Notes: generated from the letters alone by a model not told the origin. Counted from the stretch's first letter, positions 53,588 to 63,166 are shown. The stretch is DNA of 64,000 bases from an uncultured SAR86 cluster bacterium (GCA_902570035.1 CACFWO010000001.1:1-64000), one strand, 5' to 3'. Program-made: numbers and translations.

Positions 53588-54823
53588 ATGAAGTTTTTTG
53601 GTTGGAGAATGGTGTTTACGGGTCTTACCGTTGAATTTACTGTTATAGGGTTTCTTTTTTATAGCTTTCCAGTGATTTGGCCTTACCTAATATCAGAATT
53701 AGGTATGACCGAAAGCCAGCTTGGAATGGTTTCCGCTTTTTATTTTATGCCTGTGGCAATTTTGGCAATTATTATCGGTCGAGCTCTCGATAAGTATTCA
53801 GTTAAAAATTTTATGATGATTGGAGCTGTCATTTACGCCATAGGACTTTTCTCTCTAAGTTTCATAAATTCTTATTGGTCGCTTCTGACAATTTATCTTA
53901 CTATTCTTGCTCTAGGTTCAATCATGATGGGAAATTTAGCAGTAGCTAAATTGATCTCAAATTGGTTTGATAAGAATGCTGGCAAAGCTTTAGGAATTGC
54001 TGCAGTTGGTATTTCTTTCTCAGGCGTTGTGCTTCCTTTGGTAGTTGATCCCTTGCTTGACTTAGTAGGCTGGAGAAATGTTTATGTAATCTTTGCCTCT
54101 GTTATCCTTTTTATTGTTTTACCCCTTATCTTTTTTACAGTGATTGATGATCCAAAGAGCGTTGACCAAGTCAAAGATGGAATTAAAAAAGATAATGAAG
54201 AAGAATCCTCACCTCAGGAAATGACGGCAAAAGATCTTTTATCTAAAAAAGTATTTTGGATCATCTCCTTAGCATTTGCTTTTCAATTTCTCTCCATGAT
54301 GGGTGTGCTTTCCTTTTTACCCGTTCATGCAAGCAAGATGGGATTAGATGAAACTTGGAACCTTTTAGGCCTGCCGGTTAAACAATATGTTTTTGCTTAT
54401 GCTCTATCTGCTTTTGGTGGAGTGTTGGGAAAAATTCTATTTGGATATCTTATGGATATGATGAAGGCTGCATATCCTGCAATGATGGCAATGTTTCTTC
54501 AAGCTATTGGAATCTTTGGAATTACTTATTTCAATGAACCGAGCATATTTCTTTTAAGTGCGTTTATCTTTGGCTTAGGTTTTGGTGCTGCAATGCCTCT
54601 GATGACCGCTTGTTATTTAAGAATTTTTGGAGCACATAATCTTGGAAAAGCTAGGGGGATTTCTTCTCCAATTGTTTCCCCACTTCAACCAATAGGAATC
54701 CTCATAACAAGCATATTAATTGGATTTCAAGATACCTACTTCGTGGCCTTTAACATAATGGGAGTGGTTGCGCTGATTTCAGTAGTGTTAGCAAGTCAAA
54801 TTCAGGAGCCAGAAAAAATCTGA
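53588..54823 (+). CDS. MFS transporter, monocarboxylate-porter-like
   Basis: A 411-aa major facilitator with about 12 hydrophobic segments and a central cytoplasmic loop (DDPKSVDQVKDGIKKDNEEE, about 193-212). The GRALDKYSVKNFMM loop 2-3 motif and the N-terminal FGWRMVFTGLTVEF opening resemble MCT/OFA-type carboxylate porters. The substrate is unknown. Its 3' end overlaps the convergent phhB by 22 bp, the longest convergent overlap here. Confidence 0.88.
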   Translation: MKFFGWRMVFTGLTVEFTVIGFLFYSFPVIWPYLISELGMTESQLGMVSAFYFMPVAILAIIIGRALDKYSVKNFMMIGAVIYAIGLFSLSFINSYWSLLTIYLTILALGSIMMGNLAVAKLISNWFDKNAGKALGIAAVGISFSGVVLPLVVDPLLDLVGWRNVYVIFASVILFIVLPLIFFTVIDDPKSVDQVKDGIKKDNEEESSPQEMTAKDLLSKKVFWIISLAFAFQFLSMMGVLSFLPVHASKMGLDETWNLLGLPVKQYVFAYALSAFGGVLGKILFGYLMDMMKAAYPAMMAMFLQAIGIFGITYFNEPSIFLLSAFIFGLGFGAAMPLMTACYLRIFGAHNLGKARGISSPIVSPLQPIGILITSILIGFQDTYFVAFNIMGVVALISVVLASQIQEPEKI

Positions 54824-55152
54824 TCTGTCTTTGCGGCAGCTATAAAATCATTTTTGTGAAGACCTTTGATTTTATGTGACCACCAAGTCACAGTTACCTT
54901 TCCCCACTCAATTAGAATTTCTGGATGGTGATCTTCCTGTTCAGCCAAATCTGCAATTTTATTTGCAAAACTTACACCTTCTTTGTAGCTAGAAAACGCA
55001 AAGGAGCAAATGAGCTTCCTCAGTTGATTGTTTTCAATAATTTCCCAAGAGGGAACTAAAGGCTTGAGTTCTTTAATTTCCTCTTCTGTAACTTTGGGAG
55101 CATCAACCCTGCATGCTTCGCAAGTAGAATCTAGAAGGTTATTGATCTTCAC
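54802..55152 (-). CDS. phhB: Pterin-4a-carbinolamine dehydratase
   Basis: A 116-aa PhhB/DCoH protein, which recycles tetrahydrobiopterin-type cofactor. The active-site motif EDHHPEILIEWGKVTVTWWSH holds the conserved His pair and Trp. No phenylalanine hydroxylase gene is adjacent, so it may serve pterin recycling generally or a hydroxylase elsewhere. It overlaps the upstream fumarase/aspartase gene by 4 bp. Confidence 0.93.
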   Translation of the reverse strand: MKINNLLDSTCEACRVDAPKVTEEEIKELKPLVPSWEIIENNQLRKLICSFAFSSYKEGVSFANKIADLAEQEDHHPEILIEWGKVTVTWWSHKIKGLHKNDFIAAAKTDQIFSGS

Positions 55153-56552
55153 TGGATTCCACCTTTTGCTAATTTAGCTGGATCTAATAACTTCTTTAAT
55201 CTTGTCACGGAAAGATTTGTCTCTTCAGCGGCAACATCAACGATCGGTCGATTCTCCTTGTAAGCTTTTTTAGCAATTTCGGCAGCTTTTTTGTACCCAA
55301 TAATTGGATTGAGGGCTGTCACAAGTATTGGATTTTTTGCCAAGGACGATTCCAAATTCTTCTTATTCACCTTGAAGGTTTTAATTGCTTTGTTTGCGAG
55401 AACATCACAAGCGCCTGAGAGGAGATTAATACTTTTAAGTAAGTTATAAGCTATGACGGGAAGCATCACATTTAACTGATAATTACCTCCTTGAGCTGCA
55501 ACGGTAATACTTACATCATTCCCTATGACGTCTGCAGAGACCATGGTTACAGCTTCTGGAATTACTGGATTTACCTTGCCTGGCATAATACTACTTCCTG
55601 GTTGCAAAGCCTGGAGTTCTATCTCAGATAATCCAGCTAAAGGTCCGCTGTTCATCCATCGTAAATCATTTGAAATCTTCATCAAGGCAACAGCTAAGTT
55701 TTTTAGTTCCCCAGATAATTGTACGGCTGTATCTTGAGAACTTAACTCATGAAAAAAGTTATCACTTGCAACAATTTTATATTTGTTCCCAGATAATTTG
55801 GTAATTTCCTGAGCAAAAACTTTGGCAAATCTTTTGTGAGCATTAATTCCTGTTCCAACGGCCGTTCCGCCTTGAGGAAGCTCCAAAAGCCTTCCCTCTA
55901 AAAATTTTAGAGCTTTTAAAGAAGTCTTTAATTGACTAGACCACGCAGATAATTCATCAGCTAAATCTACAGGCATTGCATCCATGAGATGAGTTCTTCC
56001 TGTTTTTATTATCCCTCTAACAGAAACTGCTTTTTTATCGATTGCATTGATAAGGTTTTCTAAGTTTGGGTATAACTTTTTAGTTAAATCCATATGTGCA
56101 CTGATTTTTATTGCCGTTGGTATCACATCATTGCTGCTTTGAGACATGTTAACGTCATCGTTCGGGCTAACCTCTTCACCAGAAAATACTGATGCTAAAT
56201 TAGCTATAACCTCGTTTGCATTCATGTTCGAACTAGTACCAGAACCTGTTTGAAATACATCGATAGGGAATTCATTATGATGTTTTTCTTGCCACACCTC
56301 TTTAGAAGCCTTAGATATTGCTCTGGCCTTCTTATTAGATAGAAGCTTCAATTTATTATTAGCTCTAGCTGCAGCATCTTTAATTATTCCTAAGGAACTA
56401 ACAAAGGATTTGGTAAAAGGAAAATCCATTTTGATACCACTGATAGGAAAATTGTCTATGGCTCTTTGCGTTTGTGCACCGTATAGAGCTTTTCGAGGAA
56501 CGTAAACAATTCCAATGCTATCTGATTCTTCTCTGTAACCTTTTTTTGCCAT
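55149..56552 (-). CDS. fumC: Class II fumarate hydratase (aspartase/fumarase superfamily)
   Basis: A 467-aa enzyme of the superfamily, with signature GSSIMPGKVNP, a GSGTSSNMNANEVIA segment and GRTHLMDAMPVDLADE. The first and third segments resemble FumC (fumarate to malate). The VIPEAV continuation after GKVNP is more aspartase-like, so the assignment as fumarase is probable but not certain. It starts without a ribosome site; TATACA lies eight bases upstream. A 12-bp palindrome is in the divergent promoter region. Confidence 0.8.
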   Translation of the reverse strand: MAKKGYREESDSIGIVYVPRKALYGAQTQRAIDNFPISGIKMDFPFTKSFVSSLGIIKDAAARANNKLKLLSNKKARAISKASKEVWQEKHHNEFPIDVFQTGSGTSSNMNANEVIANLASVFSGEEVSPNDDVNMSQSSNDVIPTAIKISAHMDLTKKLYPNLENLINAIDKKAVSVRGIIKTGRTHLMDAMPVDLADELSAWSSQLKTSLKALKFLEGRLLELPQGGTAVGTGINAHKRFAKVFAQEITKLSGNKYKIVASDNFFHELSSQDTAVQLSGELKNLAVALMKISNDLRWMNSGPLAGLSEIELQALQPGSSIMPGKVNPVIPEAVTMVSADVIGNDVSITVAAQGGNYQLNVMLPVIAYNLLKSINLLSGACDVLANKAIKTFKVNKKNLESSLAKNPILVTALNPIIGYKKAAEIAKKAYKENRPIVDVAAEETNLSVTRLKKLLDPAKLAKGGIQ

Positions 56553-56576
56553 GGGACTTATGTATATTTTATTGAT

Positions 56577-56588
56577 TAGTTTAAACTA
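56577..56588. repeat. 12-bp palindrome TAGTTTAAACTA
   Basis: A perfect palindrome in the 77-bp divergent region between the fumarase-like gene and the aldolase gene. Possibly an operator; chance is not excluded in AT-rich DNA. Confidence 0.3.
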
Positions 56589-56629
56589 GTAAAATTGTAA
56601 TATGGAAATTAAGTAGGTAGGAGAAATAT

Positions 56630-57436
56630 ATGACAAATAACCTTAATATCGATGTCTCAAAAGGAAAATTGGATCAAAAAGAAAAAGGTTCCTTACTTCC
56701 AATAGAATGTAAATCCATTGAGGAAACAAGGAGATATAACCTAGAAAGATTAGCTTCAGGATTTAGAATGTTTGCTCATTTTGGTTTTGATGAAGGAATA
56801 GCTGGTCACATTACATATAGAGATCCTGAACACGAAGATCATTTTTGGGTAAATCCTTTTGGAATGCATTTCAATCAAATTTGTGTCTCTGATTTAATAC
56901 TAGTAAACAAGGACGGTGAAGTAGTACTAGGAGATAAGCCAGTAAATACGGCTGCATTTGCAATTCATTCATCTCTTCATGATGCAAGACCAGATGTAAA
57001 TGCTGCAGCTCACTCTCATTCTATGTATGGCAAAACTTTTTCAACTTTCGGCAGACTTCTTGAGCCGATAACTCAAGATTCCTGTGCTTTTTTTGATAAT
57101 CATGTTCTCTTTGATGATTACACAGGTGTGGTTCTAGAAGGAGATGAAGGTATAAGAATTGCTGCCGCATTAGGTGATAAAAAGGCTGCTATTCTTAAAA
57201 ATCATGGTCTCTTAACTACAGGCGGGACCGTGGATGAAGCGCTTTGGGCTTTCTTATCAATGGATAGATGCTGTCAATCTCAAATTTTGGCAGAATCCGT
57301 TGGGCAAATGGAAAGAATTCCTGATGATGTAGCTCAATTGACAAAATCACAAGTTGGTTCGGATATGGCTATGTGGGCAAGTTATCAGCCTCTGTACGAC
57401 TTAATGCTTGAGAAAGATCCAAGCTTCTTAAATTAG
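56630..57436 (+). CDS. Class II aldolase/adducin-domain protein
   Basis: A 268-aa zinc-dependent aldolase-family protein. The metal-binding HSHSMYGKTF and later KNHGLLTTGG His residues, and the GIAGHITYRDPEHEDHFW segment, match the group that includes L-fuculose-phosphate aldolase. Many bacterial members lack aldolase activity or act on other hydroxy-acids. TAGGAG lies upstream of the ATG. The glycosyltransferase gene follows after 3 bp. Confidence 0.88.
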   Translation: MTNNLNIDVSKGKLDQKEKGSLLPIECKSIEETRRYNLERLASGFRMFAHFGFDEGIAGHITYRDPEHEDHFWVNPFGMHFNQICVSDLILVNKDGEVVLGDKPVNTAAFAIHSSLHDARPDVNAAAHSHSMYGKTFSTFGRLLEPITQDSCAFFDNHVLFDDYTGVVLEGDEGIRIAAALGDKKAAILKNHGLLTTGGTVDEALWAFLSMDRCCQSQILAESVGQMERIPDDVAQLTKSQVGSDMAMWASYQPLYDLMLEKDPSFLN

Positions 57437-57439
57437 GCC

Positions 57440-58825
57440 ATGTTTCTTGTTTACTTGCTTGGGGTAGTGCTGTTTTTTTCCTTTCTGGCAAATTTTGCAT
57501 TTAGGAAAATCTTCAAATCTTTAAGCTGGGTAGATAAGCCCGACGGAGTAAAGAAACTTCACAAGAATGATATACCTCTTTCTGGAGGCATATCTTTCAT
57601 AGCATCATTAATGTTTGCAGTTCTAATCTTTGATTTCTTTGCAGGGGTAAATTTCAATTTATCCTGGAATGGCTTTTTTGTTGGTGACTCTATTAAAGAA
57701 GATAGTTCATTAAATCAAAATCTTAGTAAAAAAATTGATCTTATTGGTAATGATTCTTTTGAAATTAAAGTTGTAGGTATAAATGAAAATTCTCAAGCTG
57801 TCGAAGTCATAAACAAGAAAACTTTTGAAACGGAGTTGATGGAAGTATACAAAGATGAAACTGGTTTTTTCCAAATTAAAGGTGATGGTTTCGAGGCTAA
57901 TTCAAATTACGTTCAAGAAACACTGTTACCTCCAAAAGTTACTGTGAATATCAATGGCGATGAGTCAATTTACTATCAAAAAATTAATGTTAATGTTCCG
58001 CCCTTTTTTATATGGATGTTAATTACAGGAATCATTCTTGCTTTTGTAACTTTAATTGACGATTTATGGGGTTTAAGTGTCCCAACGAGATTTTTATTTC
58101 AAGCTATATCTTGTTTAATTCTTATTACTCAGTCTGGTTTGTATATAGATAATTTAGGAAATTTATTTGGTTTAGGCTCTATTAAACTCAATCCAGCTTT
58201 AGGAGTTTTATTCACAATTTTTTGTGTAATAGGTGTTCTGAATGCTTTTAATTGGATTGATGGCTTTAATGGTGGTTTAACCAGCCAATTTCTGGTCGGT
58301 ATCACCGCTCCTTTAATACTTTTATCTGCGAACAATTCCATTTTCATTGAGCAAATTTATTTATTTCTTGTAATTTGTTTTCTTCCTTATGCACTTATGA
58401 ATCTTAAAGTCTTAGGTAAAAGATTTGTCATCTTTATGGGAGATCATGGCTCAATGTTTTGTGGATACATTGTGGCATGGTGCTTAATTTATTTTGCAAT
58501 GGAAAGGGCTGATTATATGAATCCTATAACAGCAGTTTGGATCGTTGGATTTGTTTTATTTAACGCGATATCTACAATAATTATTAGACTTTCGAATAAA
58601 AGATCTCCGCTAACATCTGATAGAAGTCATGTTCATCATGTGCTAGATGGACTTGGCCTAAAGGGTCTAAGAGTTTCTTTCGTTATTTTAGTCATATCTT
58701 CCCTACTTGCCCTAACAGGAGTAACTCTTGAATTAATTGGCGTATCAGAGTTAGTTTCTATGCTTCTTTTAGTTTTTGTAAGCTTGGTATTTCTGAGATA
58801 TAGATTTAATTTAGAGAATTCCTAA
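57440..58825 (+). CDS. WecA/WbpL-type glycosyl-phosphate transferase with inserted extracytoplasmic domain
   Basis: A 461-aa polyprenyl-phosphate sugar-1-phosphate transferase that starts lipid-linked glycan synthesis. Conserved parts: DKPDGVKKLHKNDIPLSGG (32-50), the Mg-binding DD at 207-208, NAFNWIDGFNGG (Asp274), FMGDHGS (Asp335) and SDRSHVHHVL (His397/399/400). The GDHG form replaces the usual GDAG. Residues about 71-187 form a hydrophilic beta-rich insert between membrane helices 2 and 3, predicted on the periplasmic side, where the family has only a short loop. The gene overlaps a convergent PAP2 phosphatase gene by 20 bp. Confidence 0.88.
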   Translation: MFLVYLLGVVLFFSFLANFAFRKIFKSLSWVDKPDGVKKLHKNDIPLSGGISFIASLMFAVLIFDFFAGVNFNLSWNGFFVGDSIKEDSSLNQNLSKKIDLIGNDSFEIKVVGINENSQAVEVINKKTFETELMEVYKDETGFFQIKGDGFEANSNYVQETLLPPKVTVNINGDESIYYQKINVNVPPFFIWMLITGIILAFVTLIDDLWGLSVPTRFLFQAISCLILITQSGLYIDNLGNLFGLGSIKLNPALGVLFTIFCVIGVLNAFNWIDGFNGGLTSQFLVGITAPLILLSANNSIFIEQIYLFLVICFLPYALMNLKVLGKRFVIFMGDHGSMFCGYIVAWCLIYFAMERADYMNPITAVWIVGFVLFNAISTIIIRLSNKRSPLTSDRSHVHHVLDGLGLKGLRVSFVILVISSLLALTGVTLELIGVSELVSMLLLVFVSLVFLRYRFNLENS

Positions 58826-59360
58826 AATTTTTTAAATACACGTATCCTCCTATAGCGCCAAGAATAGCACCGTAGAACGAACCAGCAAAAACTTGATAAG
58901 GAAAGTGTTTTCCTAGATAAATTCTAGATATAGCTACAGAGCAAGAAATTAAGAGAAAAATTAAAGAATATCTATTTACTTTAAAAATAGTTAATAAAAA
59001 TAATGAACCTGCAAAAAAATTAGCTGAATGATTTGAGGGCATTCCTGTCAGAGTTGCAGAACATTGATTCAAAAGTTGGCCCTTGTCATCTAAAAGATAT
59101 GAATAATCAGAAAAACACGGTCTAAAGTCTAAAAAGTAGCTTTTTAAAAGATTTGCACTAAAGTCGGTTATTCCAATGGTTAAAAGCCAAGCTATGAATA
59201 CCCAAAGCAACTTCTCTTGAGATTTATAAAAAAAATAAGGAATAACACAAAAAGCCAAAAATAATCCAAACAAATTATTGCTTAAGATTTGCATTAAACC
59301 CTCTAAAAGATTGCTTTGACCTCTCAGAGAGTTAAACAATTCCAGTAGATCAAAATCCAC
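58806..59360 (-). CDS. PAP2-family membrane phosphatase
   Basis: A 184-aa phosphatidic acid phosphatase/undecaprenyl-pyrophosphatase-type protein with about five membrane helices. The three-part active site is visible: KSYFLDFRP (KxxxxxxRP), GMPSNHSANFF (PSxH), and SRIYLGKHFPYQV (SRxxxxxHxxxD-like, with Gln in place of the usual Asp). Likely substrates are polyprenyl or lipid pyrophosphates, which fits the neighbouring WecA-type gene. Confidence 0.88.
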   Translation of the reverse strand: MDFDLLELFNSLRGQSNLLEGLMQILSNNLFGLFLAFCVIPYFFYKSQEKLLWVFIAWLLTIGITDFSANLLKSYFLDFRPCFSDYSYLLDDKGQLLNQCSATLTGMPSNHSANFFAGSLFLLTIFKVNRYSLIFLLISCSVAISRIYLGKHFPYQVFAGSFYGAILGAIGGYVYLKNFRNSLN

Positions 59361-59365
59361 AAAAT

Positions 59366-59965
59366 TTACTTTAAGATTTCTTCCTCGACCTGTCCTAACC
59401 TGTCTTTTCCAAAAAACATTTCATTGCCAACAAAGAAAGTTGGAATCCCGAATACTCCTCTTTCCACTGCTTCAGAAGTTTTATCCATCAAAGAGGATTT
59501 AATATCAGGATCATTCATACCATCCATCAGCAGGGAAGAATCAAAACCCCAATGATCGTATTCGGCCTTGATAACCTCAGGATCATCCATTTTCTTTTCT
59601 CTTTCCCACATGGATCTTGTAATTTTTTGGACGTAGTCCATAAGAAAACCTTCTTTCTCGGCAACCACAGCTGCCCTCATAATCTGAAGAGTAATCACTG
59701 GAAAATTTGGATTCATTTTAAAATCTGAAAGATTATGCTTATTGATGAATCTCTGCATTTCTACACCGTCATAATCAAGTTTATTTTTGATCCCTGCAAA
59801 AGCCACCATGGGAGGTTGATTATTAGTCAATTTAAAAATGCCTCCTAGTAAAGCCAATTTAATATTGAATTTAAAACCTAACTTATCCTCTAGCTCCTTA
59901 CCAGCCATTAACGAAAGATAAGCATTTGGGCTTGCAAAATCAAAGTAAAAATCTACTTCCTTCAT
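59366..59965 (-). CDS. DsbA-fold 2-hydroxychromene-2-carboxylate isomerase-like protein
   Basis: A 199-aa thioredoxin-fold protein of the HCCA isomerase/kappa GST group. It starts with VDFYFDFASPNAYLSL, where the Ser of SPNAY replaces the CxxC of DsbA. It ends with GVFGIPTFFVGNEMFFGKDR, the cis-Pro segment. These use glutathione to isomerise aromatic or other substrates. AAAGGAG precedes the ATG. Confidence 0.88.
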   Translation of the reverse strand: MKEVDFYFDFASPNAYLSLMAGKELEDKLGFKFNIKLALLGGIFKLTNNQPPMVAFAGIKNKLDYDGVEMQRFINKHNLSDFKMNPNFPVITLQIMRAAVVAEKEGFLMDYVQKITRSMWEREKKMDDPEVIKAEYDHWGFDSSLLMDGMNDPDIKSSLMDKTSEAVERGVFGIPTFFVGNEMFFGKDRLGQVEEEILK

Positions 59966-60045
59966 AAAAACTCCTTTTTCTTATTATTCTTTCAATTCTT
60001 GCAGCTTGCAAGGGCAATGATAGAATCTTTGTGAGGAGACAAATT

Positions 60046-61263
60046 ATGGATATAAAACCAATACCTACGCTTTCAGAAGAAGTAAATGACATAAGAACTA
60101 GAACAGCAAATATTGTTGCGGAACATATTATTCCCAATGAAAAAGACATTTATTCAGGTGGAGATAAATCCAAATCTCTTCGAGAACATATTAGACAAGA
60201 AGTTAAAAAAGAAAAGCTATGGGCTCCTCATCTACCAGAAGAGTATGGAGGAATGGGAATAGGCTTCATAGCTCATGCCTATATGAATGAAATTTTGGCC
60301 TGGTCTCCTTTATCCAACAGACTTTTTGGAGTGATAGCTCCTAATTCGGGCAACCAAAAAGTGCTTCTTAAATACGGTTCAGAAGAACAAAAGAAAAAAT
60401 GGCTACTCCCGTTGATAGAAGGAGAAATGGAGTCATGCTTTTCCATGACTGAGCCTGATAATGCCGGTTCTGATCCCAGATCAATTAAAACAACCGCAAA
60501 AAAAGATGGTGACCACTGGGTCATAAACGGTCACAAAGTCATGACGTCCAATGGAATTAGAGCTGATTTCGCTATTGTTATGTGCAGAACAGAAGAAGAA
60601 GATGGATCTGGAGGCGTGAATTCAAGAATGTCTCAAATTATTGTCCCAACAGACTCAGAGGGTTTCAATATTGTTCGATCAGTTCCTATATGGGGACATA
60701 CCGGGGGAGATCATGTAGAAATTAAATATGAGAATGTCAGAGTTCCTATAGAAAATACACTAGGTGCGAGAGGATCAGGTCACCAGGCTGCTCAAGATAG
60801 ATTAGGTGCAGGAAGGGTTTTTCATTGCATGAATTCTATAGGACAAATGTGGCGAGCTTTTGATCTGATGCTTAAGAGAACTATAGAAAGAGAAGTTCAT
60901 GGTGGAAAATTAGAAACCAAACAACTTATACAAGGTTTCATTGCCGACTCTTATATAGATATTCAAACAGCCAGACTAATGACTATCCATTGTGCTGAGG
61001 TTATGGAAGCTGAAGGCAACCCAAGAGTTGATATCTCTGCACTAAAAGTTTACGTACCAAATGCAATGCACAAAGTCGTGGACAGAGCAATTCAAGTATA
61101 CGGTTGGAAAGGTGTTTCATCAGATTTACCTCTCGCGGGCATGTATCAGGGAGCAAGGACATTAAGACTAGCTGATGGACCTGATGAAGTTCACAGAGTA
61201 TTAATAGCTAAGGAAATCTTAAAAAAATATCACGAAGGTCTTTCTTGGGACTTTGGTTTTTAA
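60046..61263 (+). CDS. Acyl-CoA dehydrogenase
   Basis: A 405-aa ACAD. The ESCFSMTEPDNAGSDP motif, the WVINGHKVMTSNGIRAD segment, and the C-terminal RAIQVYGWKGVSSDLPL and DGPDEVHRVLIAKE regions are typical of long/medium or substituted-chain members. I start at ATG 60046, with GAGGAG seven bases upstream; a GTG at 60031 is also in frame. It abuts the convergent thioesterase by 1 bp. Confidence 0.9.
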   Translation: MDIKPIPTLSEEVNDIRTRTANIVAEHIIPNEKDIYSGGDKSKSLREHIRQEVKKEKLWAPHLPEEYGGMGIGFIAHAYMNEILAWSPLSNRLFGVIAPNSGNQKVLLKYGSEEQKKKWLLPLIEGEMESCFSMTEPDNAGSDPRSIKTTAKKDGDHWVINGHKVMTSNGIRADFAIVMCRTEEEDGSGGVNSRMSQIIVPTDSEGFNIVRSVPIWGHTGGDHVEIKYENVRVPIENTLGARGSGHQAAQDRLGAGRVFHCMNSIGQMWRAFDLMLKRTIEREVHGGKLETKQLIQGFIADSYIDIQTARLMTIHCAEVMEAEGNPRVDISALKVYVPNAMHKVVDRAIQVYGWKGVSSDLPLAGMYQGARTLRLADGPDEVHRVLIAKEILKKYHEGLSWDFGF

Positions 61264-61264
61264 A

Positions 61265-61714
61265 TTATTTTCTAACAGTATCTTTCATCTGCTTCAGGTA
61301 TTTTTTATTAATGTCTGCCATTTTAGCTGTGCAAGTAGCTGAGGCAATCAGTTTGTCGTCTTGAAATAATTCTGAGGAGAGAAATCCAATTGATTTTCCA
61401 ATCTTTGTAACTTTTGCTCTAGCTAAATATTTGCCAGGAGCTCCAGAGGATAAATAATTGATATTCATATCAATCGTCATTGGAGATTTTTCATAATCCG
61501 TTAGCTCAAATGCAAGAAAAGCCATTGAACAATCAAGCATAGTGGCAACGAAACCGCCTTGAAGGATCCTTCCACCTGTATGACAAAAGTCTGAGGAAGC
61601 CTCGAAGCTCATTAATAAAGTTTCGTCAGTTTTATCTATTTCCTCAACTTTGGCATTGAATATGTCTAGATAGACAGGTCTATTATCTGAGTTATTTGAT
61701 TGATTTGAATGCAT
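61265..61714 (-). CDS. PaaI-type hotdog thioesterase
   Basis: A 149-aa hotdog-fold protein. The GRILQGGFVATMLDCSMAFLA segment is the classic PaaI/4HBT helix, and the second half has the DMNINYLSSGAPGK strand. It probably hydrolyses acyl- or aryl-CoA thioesters. The start lies inside the photolyase 3' end (23-bp overlap). Its neighbour across the strand is an acyl-CoA dehydrogenase. Confidence 0.87.
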   Translation of the reverse strand: MHSNQSNNSDNRPVYLDIFNAKVEEIDKTDETLLMSFEASSDFCHTGGRILQGGFVATMLDCSMAFLAFELTDYEKSPMTIDMNINYLSSGAPGKYLARAKVTKIGKSIGFLSSELFQDDKLIASATCTAKMADINKKYLKQMKDTVRK

Positions 61715-63092
61715 CTATTGCTCTAAGTCTTGATGATTTCAAGTCTACAATCATTTCTGGATAGTTTAAAGATGATCTAATTTCTTTTGAAGGATTATGT
61801 ATTTCATTGGATGGACATTCAACTAACTCAGGTACAAAATTTTTAATAAATTTACCGTCAGGATCAAATTTTTCGGACTGTGTAATTGGATTAAAAATTC
61901 TAAAATATGGTGATGCATCAACTCCAGTAGATGCGCTCCATTGCCAGCCACCATTATTCGAACAAAAATCACCATCTATTAAGTTTTCCATGAAGTACCT
62001 TTCACCTTTTCTCCAGTCGACTAATAAGTTTTTACTAAGAAACATGGCAGTTATCATCCTTAAACGATTGTGCATCCATTTTCTCTCGTTTAATTGCCTC
62101 ATGGCTGCATCAATAATTGGTATTCCAGTTTTTCCTTCACACCAATTTATGAAAGACTCCTCATCTTCTCTCCACAAAATATGATCATATTTTGGATTAA
62201 AACATTTCCCCTTTGACACATGTGAGAAGTGATAAGTAATGTACTTATAGAACTCTCTCCATATTATTTCAGTTATCCAAGTAAATTGACCGGTCCCATT
62301 TTCATCAGGAAGACTTCCGAGTACATGATTAATAGCTTGTTTTGAGGAAATCAAACCTATCGCAAATGAAGAGGATAAGTTACTTGTTGCAGATAAACTT
62401 GGAATGTCCCTCAATTCTTTGTAATTTTGAATTGAGGAATCTATGAAATCATCTAGCTTTTGAATTGCAGAACTTTCTGTTAAGGGGAAATCATCAAACG
62501 AAAAGTTAAGCTCCTGATCATAAGCATCTTGGAATTGAGGAATCTCATCTTGATAAAGTATTCTATTTTTTTGCTTTATAGGAGCAGGAGTCTCGCTGAG
62601 GATATCTGGTGTTATCAAAGATCTCATTTTTTTTGAATAAGGAGTAAAAACTTTGAAAGGTAGCCCTGAATTATTTTTTATGTTGTCAGGGTCAATTAAT
62701 TGAGAATTAAATTCTCTGTAAGATATATGATGTTGAAGACAGATTTCTTCTAAATTTTTATTTCTTTGTTTTTCATTGAATGGATATTCAGAATTTAAAA
62801 AAATTTTTTTGATTCCATTCGACCTACAGAAATTTAAAATATCTCTAGGCTCATCTGAAATTTTTTCAGAATACAAAATCTTAAGTGAGATGTTTAAAGA
62901 AATTAGAGAATCCTTGATTTTTTCAAGACCTAAAAGTTTTAGTTTCAATTTAGCTAGGCTATCTCCATGATCTTTATTTTTTTCTTTATCAATAATAAAT
63001 AAAGCAACTAAACCATCTTGATCTAACGAAGCTTCATAAAGAGCTTTATTATCTTGAGTCCTTAGATCGTTTGAAAAAATGAAAAGATTCAT
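61692..63092 (-). CDS. phrB: Deoxyribodipyrimidine photolyase (class I CPD type)
   Basis: A 466-aa photolyase. The N-terminal antenna domain (1-130 approx.) starts NLFIFSNDLRTQDNKAL. The FAD domain shows EIIWREFYKYITYHF, TGIPIIDAAMRQLNERKWMHNR and DGDFCSNNGGWQWSASTG, the last typical of CPD photolyases. It repairs UV dimers with light. The gene starts without a ribosome site; sunlight exposure fits surface marine life. Confidence 0.94.
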   Translation of the reverse strand: MNLFIFSNDLRTQDNKALYEASLDQDGLVALFIIDKEKNKDHGDSLAKLKLKLLGLEKIKDSLISLNISLKILYSEKISDEPRDILNFCRSNGIKKIFLNSEYPFNEKQRNKNLEEICLQHHISYREFNSQLIDPDNIKNNSGLPFKVFTPYSKKMRSLITPDILSETPAPIKQKNRILYQDEIPQFQDAYDQELNFSFDDFPLTESSAIQKLDDFIDSSIQNYKELRDIPSLSATSNLSSSFAIGLISSKQAINHVLGSLPDENGTGQFTWITEIIWREFYKYITYHFSHVSKGKCFNPKYDHILWREDEESFINWCEGKTGIPIIDAAMRQLNERKWMHNRLRMITAMFLSKNLLVDWRKGERYFMENLIDGDFCSNNGGWQWSASTGVDASPYFRIFNPITQSEKFDPDGKFIKNFVPELVECPSNEIHNPSKEIRSSLNYPEMIVDLKSSRLRAIDAFKSIK

Positions 63093-63166
63093 AAAAATGG
63101 TGGTAGATCAGCGAGAATATTTCGCCCAACCTATTAAAATTAATACCCGCTAACCTACCATAATTT

